Positions 9,447-19,330 of a stretch of 64,000 nucleotides of DNA are shown one piece after another. The translations under genes were made by a program, and so were the position numbers. The first letter of the stretch is position 1; each line of letters begins with the position of its first letter. This DNA comes from Eucalyptus grandis (Eukaryota > Streptophyta > Magnoliopsida > Myrtales > Myrtaceae). The notes beneath the pieces were generated by a model. It was not told the DNA's origin. It ran no database searches and worked only from the letters and a program-made list of their open reading frames with translations. Location of the stretch: NCBI RefSeq assembly GCF_016545825.1, contig NC_052614.1:1836630-1900629 (forward strand), given 5' to 3'.

Positions 9447-12232
9447 ATGGCGACGCACTCCGTCCACCAGAAATCCTCCGGCGACCGTCCTATTCGCACC
9501 AAAGGAAACCGACCTCCTCCTCCTTTGAGCCCTGGGGATCTAATCAGCGCCTTGCCGGACGCCGTGATCCACCACATCTTCTCGTTTCTGTCCCTCAAAG
9601 ACGTCGTCAAGACCAGCGTCCTCTCCAAGCGCTGGCGGTGCACTTGGACGTCCACCGCCCACCTCGCATTCAATGGAGTCCGGCCTCGCAATCACGACGC
9701 CTCCTCCTTCGACTTCCCGTCCCTCGTCGACAGCGTCCTGAGGCAGTGCACCTCACCCACGGTGAAGAAATTCCACGTCACCGACTTAGTACGATGAGGC
9801 CGACCGCCCCAAGGTTGACCGCTGGCTCCACTTTGCAGCGGGGCGCCGGGTGGAGGATCTCTGCCTGTCTCTCATCACCGAGAGGTGGTCTATGTATATT
9901 CTGCCACCGTCCTTGTATTGCTGGAGCTGGTTGGTGCGCCTCGAAGTCAGTTTGTGCTGTTTCTCGTTGGACCTGACTGTCAGCTGGCCTTGTCTTAAGC
10001 TCTTGTCGATGGAATATGCCAAGTTGAGTGATGATTTCCTCCGGCGAATCTTGAGGGGAAGTCATGTTTTAGAGTCCCTTGAGCTGCGGCAGTGTTGGCA
10101 CATAACTAACGTTATAATAGATTCAACAAGTGTGAAAGACTTGCTACTCATTGGTGCCAATAACTGTCTGCTGGAGAAAATTTGGGCCCCGCATTTGCTG
10201 TCATTGCGTGTATCAGGGATGTGGAAGCGCCGTATATTCACACTTGATGATGTATCTTCTTTGGTTAAAGCTGACTTAGTTTTTTCCATTCGAACTTTTT
10301 CGCCGGGTGATAAGAGCATGTGTTATGACGTCATGAAAGAACTTTTTGAGAAGGTGCACAGAGTTCCTATTATCACCATTGGTGGCTGGTGTTTGAAGGT
10401 ACAAGCTCAATAATTTTACCACATGCTCGGGTTGGGTTGAATGGTGTCTGTAGTGTTTGGCAATGTTTGTTGCCCGGGCCAAGTAACCTCGGCTTTTTGT
10501 GGCATTCTAGTATTTCATCACGGGAATCATAGACAAATATAGGATGATGTCTATTGTTGACCTGGGAGCTCGTTCCCTCCTATTAATTTCCAATAAATGG
10601 ATCTAGGATGACTCAAATTTTGGGACAATGAATGTTCACTAGATAGGATATCAAAGCAACGATCTTAGACGCATGATTTTCACAAGAAAAATACATTAAG
10701 AGATTATAGGAATAAGGGACCTAGTCACCATAGGTTCACAGGACCGGTCATACTATCTCATCACTATAGGCTGTTGTTCCATAATCATCTCATATAATGG
10801 CAATGGATTGATGGATAGAGTCACTTGAGGTTGTTTTCTCATGTGACCAACTACTAGAATTTTCAAATCCTTCAAAGATCACGAGTTTATACAAGAAGCA
10901 TATGTAAATAGTCTTAAACAAATTATCTTTTTTCATTTCTGCTTGTAGTATCCTTATTGGTTTTTTCTTAATTGGGAGACAAGGTCAATGGATAACATAT
11001 TTGGATGGAATGTAGTTTTGTTATTCTTTATTAATTTCTTATACAAGAAGCATATGTAAATAGTCTTAAACAAATTATCTTTTTCATTTCTGCCTGTAGT
11101 ATCCTTATTGGTTTTTTCTTAATTGGGAGACAAGGTCAATGGATAACATATTTGGATGGAATGTAGTTTTGTTATTCTTTATTAATTTTAGACAGGAAAA
11201 AATACTAATGAAATTTTCTTTGTTGCTTGCTCAATGTGCTTAGGTTTTGTCCCTTTTCGAGATGAAAGGAGTGCCATCTCCATTGTCAAAATGTCAGAAT
11301 CTAACACTACACACACCAGTTACTCAAAGGGACCTTCCTGGGATAGCATACATGCTGGGAAGTTCAGAGTTCCTGGAAAAATTAACCATACACCTGAATG
11401 GCTTACACGTATTCAAGGTTTGTTCCTTTGCTATACTATCTTCAGTTCGCTTCTTGTGTTGGCTTCCATTTTCAATGAATGTTTGAATGGTGAGTAAAAA
11501 TTTTAGAAGTACATAAAGATTATCAATCTCAAACTCTTATTTGTTACCGTAATTGAAATTTGCTTGTAACTTGGTCAGTCTACTCAACATCTGTGCATGG
11601 CCACTTTAAGATGTTTTAGTTCATGTCCTAAAATAATTGTAGCATTATACTGGAGGTTATTTTGCTGCCATGCAGCGTTGGGATCTTGAACTTATACTTG
11701 AATGATGAGCATCTAGAACGAGAGATATTTTATTGTGTGGGCGCGTTTAAGAGTTCAAATTCATTAACACTCAAAATAAAGTAAAACTAACTAGCATTTA
11801 TGGTAGACAAACGAAAGTTTTTTTTTTTTTTTGAAACTTCAGTGAGGCAGTAAGTTTCTTAAATGGGGTATAATTGTGCAGTATATGCTTGACAAAGAAT
11901 GGAAAGACCATTTTAACTATGATGAAGAAGATTTTTTATGTTCACGGAAGGGGAATTTTCAATGTTTGGAGAAACATCTCAAGAGCATTGAGATCATCGG
12001 TTTCAAAGCTAATAATTTTGGATCGAAACATCTGCACGCCCTTATTAAGTTTCTTCTTGGGGAAACACTTGTGCTGGAGAAGATGATTATCATGGCTGAT
12101 TTGCACTCACGAAAGGGACAGAAAAATCATCAAGCTGATGTTCTTTCGAAACTATTTGGTGTCAGCCGAAATGTGCTCAGCTATCAAAGAGCTTCCAAAA
12201 ATGCTGAAGTTATCTTCGATTATCCTTTCTAA
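9447..12232 (+). pseudogene. F-box/LRR/FBD protein, three exons, one apparent 2-base deletion
   Basis: The best-preserved F-box gene here. Exon 1 (9447-10398) starts at an ATG in a family-typical context, encodes a Pro-rich leader, an F-box ('LPDAVIHHIFSFLSLKDVV', 'TSVLSKRW') and LRRs ('GRRVEDLCLSL', 'VLESLELRQC', 'IWAPHLLSLRVSG', 'VSSLVKADL'), and ends in 'GGWCLK'. Exon 2 (11244-11417) carries 'SLFEMKGVPSPLSKCQNLTL'. Exon 3 (11882-12232) carries an FBD domain ('CLEKHLKSIEIIGF', 'LVLEKMII', 'NVLSYQRASKNAEVIF'). Both introns are GT-AG and phase 0. Near 9786-9789 'ttag' stands where the 14-kb paralogue has 'ttcaag', so two bases appear lost. The frame hits TGA at 9795, then reopens at 9790 in another frame to the exon end. 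F-box proteins of this kind choose substrates for SCF ubiquitin ligases. It is either a young pseudogene or a functional gene with a sequencing error. Confidence 0.85.
10887..11188. repeat. 152-bp tandem duplication in intron 1
   Basis: Units 10887-11038 and 11039-11188 are almost identical (from 'ttatacaagaagcatatg' to 'ttattctttattaattt'), differing by one T in a T-run and one substitution (ctgcttgtag against ctgcctgtag). The same intron in the 16.6-kb and 25.0-kb paralogues has one copy, so the duplication is recent and specific to this gene. Confidence 0.95.
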
Positions 12233-13259
12233 TTGGCGTCCTTGGTGGATTCTTGTTAATCACATGTCAATGCTACGTTGCTCTAGGCACTACATTGCTC
12301 ATTCTTGTTCACACTCTTTTGACAGTAAAATTACATGAGCTATGACAATATTAGTTTAGCTGTAAATATGAACCTCTTTAAGGAAATAGGTTAATGGTAG
12401 TGTCTTGAATTATCGACATATGAAAGGTTGTTTTGGTTACGATATTGCTCAGCCTTCTCTTCTTCTACAGGCAAAATAGAAAACTTAGAGGTATCCTATT
12501 TTGCAACTTTGAAAGATTAAGCAAATCCTGACTATAATGATCTGCATTTTGAAATCTTCGCATATCTACTTGTTACTGCATAGACAGCATTAGAGTTTGA
12601 TTTTAGTTTCAGCACGACCCCTTGTTTCCAAGTGAAGCGACTACTTGCACTATTCAAAAACTTATGAGCTCCTTCACTCGTGTTTGATTCAAATAACACA
12701 AACTTCAAGTACTTTTCTGTCTAAATTAAATTAAAACTCAAATTTTAACATAACCTTTTTTTTTTTTTGTGGTCTAATTGGGTTTGAGGTGATTTTTTCC
12801 CAACAAAAAGGTTTGCGGATAGAACTAGACCACATTTCACGATTCGATTTAGTTTAATTTTTGAAAACCAAAACAAACTGGGAAATCCAACGACAGGACA
12901 TGCTACTTTTTTCAGTTTTTATTATATGTCATTAAGATTTGAAATGGCTTAGATTTTTAAATCCAAAGTAGCTGGATTTTAATTATTAATTTTCAATAAT
13001 TATGTGTCTATGAGGATCCTTTTTTTTTTTTTTTTTTAATGAGAATACTGACTTTTTGTTCGAGCAATGCCATCTTTGGTGAACTTGTAGGTTCGTGATC
13101 AGCAATGAAGAGTGCATAAAAAGAAATGAAGATTTTACCAATAAGTTTCGGCTCAATCGAAACATAACTTGCTTTCACTTTAGTAAAATTTGGGTCAAAG
13201 CAAGCATGCATGTCAATGGGTAGATTCAAGGGTAAGAACCTAACATCCCCTACTAGTCC
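12233..13259. other. 3' flank of the F-box gene and spacer
   Basis: The first 150-250 bases match the 3' flanks of the 17.8-kb and 26.2-kb F-box copies ('cactacattgctcattcttgttcac', 'gacagtaaaattacatga'), so they are duplicated UTR or flank. The remainder is AT-rich with poly-T runs at 12755 and 13021 and no gene. Confidence 0.5.
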
Positions 13260-14080
13260 TTATGTAACCCTTGAAGCCTTTAATTTAGTTTCATGCCAAT
13301 ATTATGATTAGTTTTTCCATAATTTAATGAAGTGCATGCTAGGTACATAAGCAACCATACTTGGATTAAGTTATCAAATATTAAATTACCCAATTAAACG
13401 AAAGTTATATTATAAGATAAATCAATTATTAAACTTAAATAATCTAGATGTTAATTACCATAATTAATTAATGTGATTTTATTATACCTGATCAATAATA
13501 AATTTATTGCACAGACTATTAACAATTCATGATTTGTATGGTTGCACATTAATTTTTTTTTTTGATAGCTTGACTAACTTATAATCACCCGACATAATTA
13601 TATAGTTCTATTAATTACTGTTTATGATTATCATTAGGTGTGAGTAAACTGTAAGTTACATATCAAATTTATAATGAAATAAATGATAATATGATATTAA
13701 GATTTAATTATTATGTAATTAAAACTGATTAAAAAGAGTTTCAAGCTTGCAGATGTTATTTTTAGATTATCCTATTAATTGAATAAAAAGAATCTTTTCC
13801 GTGCTTATTCTAATTTAGTTTATTTTCATGAGATTATTATTTAATCCCCTGTTATTTCCTTTTGCAAATCAAAATGCTTGATAAAGAACCCGGAAGAGAA
13901 AAAAGTTCGATAAAGAATTGTGACTTTTTAGGATTGGTTTTGTTTTGAATAAAAATATTTCTTTTGATAAAAAAAAAAAAGAAGAAGAAGGAAATCAGAT
14001 CTAATAGAAAGTAAAGGAAAAAGAAATTGGAAAAATCCTTGGAAACCTGGGGGAACATCGGCAGAAACCCTAGAATTTCA
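13260..14080 (+). promoter_or_regulatory. Duplicated F-box gene 5' flank (copy 2)
   Basis: This region resembles 18860-19330 over its first 600 bases ('agcaaccatac', 'aaatattaaatta', 'cttaaataatc', 'taccataattaatta', 'actattaacaattc') and 8635-8930 over its second half. It leads directly into the F-box ATG at 14085, preceded by 'cagaaaccctagaatttcaa' as at 9447. Confidence 0.6.
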
Positions 14081-14084
14081 ATAC

Positions 14085-14520
14085 ATGGCAGCGCCCTATG
14101 TCCACGGCGCTGCCCACCGCAAATCCTCCTCCGGCGACCGTCCGAATTGCGCCGGGGGAAACCGGCCTCCTCTTCCTTTGTTGCCAGATGACACGATCCA
14201 CAACATCTTCTCCTTTCTGCCCATCGAAGACGCCGTTAGGACCAGCGTCCTCTCCAAGTGCTGGCGGTCCACCTAAAACTCCACCAACCACCTCGTATTC
14301 GATGGATTCCGGCCTCGCAATCGTGACGCTCGCTCCCTCGACGGCAGCGTCTCGAGCCAGTGCACCTTGCCCACGCTGAAGAAGTTGCACGTCACCAACT
14401 TCAAGTACCGCCACCGCTACTGCCCCAAGCTCGATCTTTGGCTCCACTTCGCACTAGGGCGCCGCGTGGAGGATCTTCGGCTGTGGTTGATCATTGACGG
14501 TGCATGCATAATTAATTCGG
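14085..14520 (+). pseudogene. F-box/LRR protein, truncated 5' part
   Basis: The ATG at 14085 opens a frame with a Pro/Ser-rich leader and a clear F-box ('LPDDTIHNIFSFLPIEDAV', 'TSVLSKCWRST'), stopped at 14274 by TAA where paralogues continue with Trp-Thr. Beyond the stop, homology persists to 'LGRRVEDLRLWLI'. At about 14512 the sequence jumps to intron-1-like DNA ('ggcaaatataggatgatg', as at about 10530 and 16170), so most LRRs and the exon 1 splice donor are missing. A Mutator-like element sits 140 bp downstream. It is a pseudogene by premature stop and deletion. Its intact 'cttcaagtac' shows what the 9447 copy lost. Confidence 0.8.
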
Positions 14521-14653
14521 CAAATATAGGATGATGCTTAACTCACTAGATTTGGGCAAGGCTTAGCCTCGCCAATGGTTGGGTAAGCTTACCTGGCCAT
14601 CGGCAAGGCTAGCCTCGCCTTGGCCTAGATATATTAGTAGCGTTAACCATATA

Positions 14654-15518
14654 TTGTATTAAGGGAAAATTTCAAATAAGGAATCGAAGTGAATCTATTT
14701 TCTCAAATAAGGACCCAAAGTGAACTTTGTGTCATATAAGGACCCGAAGTGGGCCCATTGTTTCAAATAAGAACCCGAAGTAAATTTTGTGTCAAATAAG
14801 GACCCAAATGATCAATTAATCTCTATTGAGGACCTTAGTTCATTGGCAGATATTTTCCGGTGATTAAAATAGGGGCAATTTTGTCAGAAATTTGTGATTG
14901 GAAAAAAAATGGAAAATTATAATTTAATTAAGTTTAGGTGATTCATTTAGATATTTACGTTTTATTCTTTCTTCTCCCCTGCTGCTCCTTAACCAAATCA
15001 CTACCCGATCATCATCGCGACTCAATTCTCATCACTCGTCGCCTTGCTCAACTAGCGGAGAATTTGGGTCTCCATAACAAAGAAAGAAGCATGTGGTTTT
15101 CTTCTTGTTTTTGAATACATGCCTCAACTAGCGGAGAATTTGGGTCTTCGACTTTATGGGGGATGGGTACAAGGAATGGGGAGAACTTTGATCTTTGACT
15201 TTGTAGAGGATGGGTACAAGGAATGGAGAGACTGTAGAAAACCTACGATTTTTTTGTTTCTATTTTAAGATTTGTTAATTTTTCTTATATTTTTGTTGGA
15301 CAAAATTGCCCAAATTCCGATCATCGGAAATGTCACATGAATATTTGGTTGACTAGCAAGCTTAGGTTCTTATTTGGAATTGATTCAACCACTTCATGTT
15401 CTTATTTGAGACAATGGATCCATTTTAGGTCTTTATCTAACACAAAGTTCATTTCGAATCCTTATTTGAGAAAATTGGTTAACTTCAGGTCCTTATTTGG
15501 AATTTTCCCTTGTATTAA
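14654..15518. mobile_element. Mutator-like element (847 bp) with long TIRs and 9-bp target duplication
   Basis: The element spans 14663-15509, flanked by the direct repeat 'ttgtattaa' (14654-14662 and 15510-15518). The ends are 'gggaaaatttcaaataagga' and its inverted counterpart 'ccttatttggaattttccc'. The inverted repeat runs about 150 bp on each side and is itself made of 30-40 bp subrepeats of 'caaataaggacccgaagtg'. No transposase is visible in the interior. The open frame at 15337-15546 is simply the right TIR. The 9-bp target duplication and long TIRs fit a non-autonomous MULE. Confidence 0.9.
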
Positions 15519-15955
15519 TGCTAATTTGGTTATTTGGTTCCTTTAATGGAACAATTTTATCACCACTTTTTAATTGTCATAGAGAGAGAAGGTACCCTAT
15601 GTAAAGGTGATTAATGTGCGAGCTAGGAGAATGAAAAAGTATGAAATTTATCATTTGCTTTTTCTCTTTTCCTGCCTTTTCTCCTCATCATCTTCTTCTT
15701 CTTCTTCTTCTTCTTCCTACGTCTTATCAAATTTAGTCCGACCTCAACATGACATGTTTATCTTTAGTGACATATCATTAAAAGCCCAAATATGACAAGC
15801 TTATTAAATGCCTTACTCTGATTAACAAATTGAAGATTCGTGACCGCATGTTTACTTCACGTGTTTAAACATGATTGCTTTCATGACATAGTATTGATTA
15901 AGCCAACCGCACACTTGCCTTGGTGCCATGTAAATGCATTACGTCAAAAATTGCC
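15519..15955. repeat. Segmental duplication, copy a (copy b at 31962-32527)
   Basis: This stretch matches 31962-32527 closely: 'ggttcctttaatggaacaat', 'ctatgtaaaggtgattaatg', 'gcgagctaggaga', 'ttatcatttgctttttctc', 'gacatgtttatctttagtga', 'catatcattaaa' and 'catgacatagtattgatta'. Copy b has about 170 extra bases in the middle (32200-32390). Copy a ends at 'cgtcaaaaattgccac' and passes straight into an F-box leader fragment. No coding sequence is recognised in either copy. Confidence 0.85.
15691..15717. repeat. (TTC)n microsatellite
   Basis: Nine TTC-type units in copy a of the segmental duplication. Copy b has only a short remnant (about 32105-32125), so the run expanded after the duplication. 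Confidence 0.9.
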
Positions 15956-17828
15956 ACCGCAAATCCTCCTCAGGCCACCATCCAAGCGGCACCGAAAGAA
16001 ATCCACCTCCTCCTCCTCCTTCGAGCCCTAGGGATCTCATTAGTGCATGCCTGTGATTAGCATTGTTTCGTGGCGTTTGTTGCCCCGGCTGAGTGACCTC
16101 CGCTTTTTGCGGCATTCTAGGCTTTAATGAAGGGGAATCTTGGAGAGTGCAAGTATTTATTAATTTGGCAGATAGGATGATATATAACTTTGAAACTTGG
16201 AGCTCCTTCCCTCTGTTAAATTTTCAATAAATGGATCTCGGATGAGTCCATTTTTGGGAGAATGAATGCCCACTAGATCTAGGATCAATGCAACATTTTA
16301 GATGCTTGATTTTCACAAAAAAATGTGCATAGAGAGATTATATGGAAAAAGGTTCATTTTTCCGTTTATTATGTCAGTTTCTAGAGAAAATATAATTATC
16401 TGGAAATATGATGAAGAACAATGGACCTAGTCATCTTAGGTTGACAGAACCAGGTCATGCTCTCTTATCACTTTGGGCTGCTCTTCCATGATATATCTTT
16501 TAGAGTATTCTCAAAATATTTTACAATGACAATGGACAAATTCACTTGGAAAGTTAGGTCAATGTCAAGGTTCGCGTCTCATATAAGTAACTACTAGAAT
16601 TTTAAGATCCTTCAGAGATTACAAGTTTTCCATGAGAAGCATATGTAAATAGTCTCCTCTTATAAAGAGATTCACTTGTTCATTTCTACTTGTAGTATCC
16701 TTATCAGTCTTTTCCCAGCTGCAAGGTAGCATTAAAGGATATTGAGGTTGGATGGGATGTAATTTTATTATTCTTAATTCATGTTAGACAAGAAAAGAAA
16801 TATTACTTTAATTTTCTTTGTTACTTGTTCAATGTGCTTAGATTTTGTCCCATTTGGAGATGAAAGGGATCTCCATTGTCAATACAAGACTACATGGACT
16901 AGTTAGTCAATGGGACTTTCCCGGGGTAGCATACATGCTACAAAGTGCACCGTGCTTGAAAAGATAATTCATAGACCTGCCCTCCCCCTCTATTGAAGGT
17001 TTGTTCCTTCACTATGATTGTTTCAGTTCGCTTCTTTGGTTTGACTTCCTCTTTGCACGAATGTCCAAACAATGAGTTAATACTTTGGGAGCACATAAAC
17101 TCGATCAATCTTGAACTCTTATTTGTTCCAGCAATTGAAATTCTCTGTCAGTCTATTGAACATTTGTGCAAGGCATTATTAAGTTGTTTTAGTTCATGTC
17201 TTAAAGTAACTGCAATGATGCATTGGAGGTTCTTTTGCTGCCATGTAGCGTTAGAATCTTGAACTAAGAGTTTAGTGATAAGCACTTAGAAAGAGAGCAG
17301 GTTTTATATGTGAAGACAAGTTTAAGAGCTTAAACTGATTAAAACTCATTATAAAGTAAAACTAACTAGCATCTGCAATGGACACATGAAAGTTGTTTGT
17401 TTGAAATTTTAGTGAGCCAATGAATTTATTTTTTTCCCGTGGATCCACATCTAATGTGAAATAAGCTTCTTAAATGGGATATCTACATGCAGTTTGAGCT
17501 TGATGAAGAATATGAAGAATGTTTTTAACTATGATGAAGAAGATTTTCTATGTTCACGGAAGGGGAACTATGAATGTTTGGTGAAACATCTCAAGAGAGT
17601 TGAGATCATTGGCTATGAGCTAATATATTTGAATCGAAAAATTTGCTTGCCCTGATTGAGCTTCTTCTTGGGAATGCACTTGTGTTGGAAGAATGTGGAC
17701 AAAAACACCTTGAAGCTGCTAATTTGTCGAAACTACTTGGTGTGAGAAAAATTGTGCTCAGCTGTCGAAGAGCTTCCAAAAATGAGGAGGTTATGTTCGA
17801 TTATCCTTTCAAATTGCTGTTCGCATAG
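15950..17828 (+). pseudogene. F-box/LRR/FBD protein, F-box and LRRs deleted
   Basis: Only the leader survives from exon 1 (15955-16050, 'gcaaatcctcctcaggccacc', 'cctcctcctccttcgagccc'). Sequence then jumps to intron 1 at about 16060 ('tttgttgccccggctgag', compare 10465). Exon 2 remnant is 16842-16998, with a 'gagatgaaagggatctcc' phrase and a conserved GT donor. Exon 3 remnant (17493-17828) has the FBD pattern ('gaaacatctcaagagagttgag', 'LLGNALVLEE', 'SCRRASKNEEVMFDYPF') but begins with frame changes and a TAA near 17525. Intron 1 and intron 2 retain high similarity to the 9447 gene. No product is possible. Confidence 0.8.
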
Positions 17829-18859
17829 AAGCATATGAAAGTTTGAGTTTCTCGTTGATCTCGTGACAAGGGTATCTTGCCCTGGGCACAACACTGCTCG
17901 TTTTGTATTCATGCACTTTTGACAGTGAAGTTACATGAAGTGTGACATATAAGGTTTTAAACATTTATCTAATTTGCTCTTTTTTCAAGTTTTTTATTCG
18001 AGTTGTAACTATGAACCACTCGGGGAAAGATGTTAGTATTAATGTTTTGGTTCTAGTGGATTTTTTTCCCAACAAAAAAGTTTGCAATCGTAAGTAAACT
18101 GTATTGTAAGGTTTGATTTGTAAGGTTTGATTTGGTTCATCTTTTGGAGAACCAAAATAAATGGTAAAATCATTAGTGTTTTTGTTAGCTCCATCATATT
18201 TTATTGGACATTAACATGTCATTTAATATCATTATTGACAGTCACAAGATACTAACATAATGAAAAAAAGACCCATGACATTTTTCGTCCACTAAATTAA
18301 TCGAGCTAATGAAAAAATTCAAGTGCATCAAACTTGCATGTTTGAGGACTTACATGCACGAAAAGCAAATTATCATAACAAGTTTTAGGACTTGTCTTGT
18401 AATTATCCAATAAAAGGTATCGTACATAAGATTTTTGAGCTTGGCTAATCTTTTAAGGTGAACTAATTATTTTTATGCAGGAAATATGTTTTTAAGACCT
18501 ATTTTAATTTACACAAACGAATATGAAATTTAATGACCTAACGGCATTAAAGCAGTTTATCATATCCCCTTCTTTATGGCCCATGACTAGCTTATCACTT
18601 GTTGAAAAAGCAGAGTTCAACTGCTTCAACTTTTATATATACATTTTTTTCTAACCAAAAGAACTTTAATATATTTTTCTACTTTCAATTTTTGATGTTT
18701 TGTAAATTTTGCTGCACTCGTGATTTGATTTATTATTTAGTGTGATACACTAGAAACATATGAAAATTTTTAAATAATGTACTTTCGAATCATATATTAT
18801 TATTTTTTTTTTTTTAGTTTCATATTATAAAGCAAAATCATAAGCAGAATTAGTAAGTC
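17829..18859. other. 3' flank of F-box copy and AT-rich spacer
   Basis: The beginning (to about 18090) matches the 3' flanks of the other F-box copies. The rest has no open frame or motif that I can support. Confidence 0.45.
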
Positions 18860-19330
18860 ATTTTTCTGTGCTGATCCTTTAGTCAATAATTTGTCCATGC
18901 TTCAGACATATGTGATTTATATTAAATAAAGTGCGATGCTCAGTATATAGTCAACCATACTAGAATTAAGTTCTTAAATATTAAACTATTGAATTAAATG
19001 AAATTCAAGTTATTTTCAAACTTAAATAATCAAGATAATAACTATCATAATTAGTTAAAGCAATTTTATCATAATTGATAATTATAATTCATTTCAAAAA
19101 CTGTTAATATAGTTCGTGGCCCGTAGCTATGAATTTTTGTTCCACAATCATCGAGGTGGCTATTATTTAAAAACTTTAACATAACATGAAAAGAAATTCA
19201 ATCAAGCAATTCTTAGATTATCCTCTTATCAAATAAAACCTTTTTCAGGACTAATTCCGAGTTTAGTTTATATTCATGAAATTACTACATATTCCCGTGT
19301 TATTTCATTCCGCAAGACAAAGGTGATGGG
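18860..19330 (+). promoter_or_regulatory. F-box-type 5' flank in front of a WRAP53-like copy
   Basis: This flank aligns with 13260-13880, which precedes an F-box gene, and partly with 8820-8935. Shared phrases include 'agtcaaccatac', 'ttaaatattaaacta', 'cttaaataatc', 'ttagattatcct', 'tttagtttatattcatgaaat' and 'gttatttcatt'. Here it leads not into an F-box ATG but, at about 19323, into exon 1 of the WRAP53-like gene. Either the flank was swapped by recombination or an F-box gene was replaced. Confidence 0.6.

Noticed and set aside
9383..9976. 197-codon plus-strand frame over the F-box exon
   Set aside because: A shadow of the F-box frame in GC-rich exon DNA; its Pro/Arg-rich translation has no domain.
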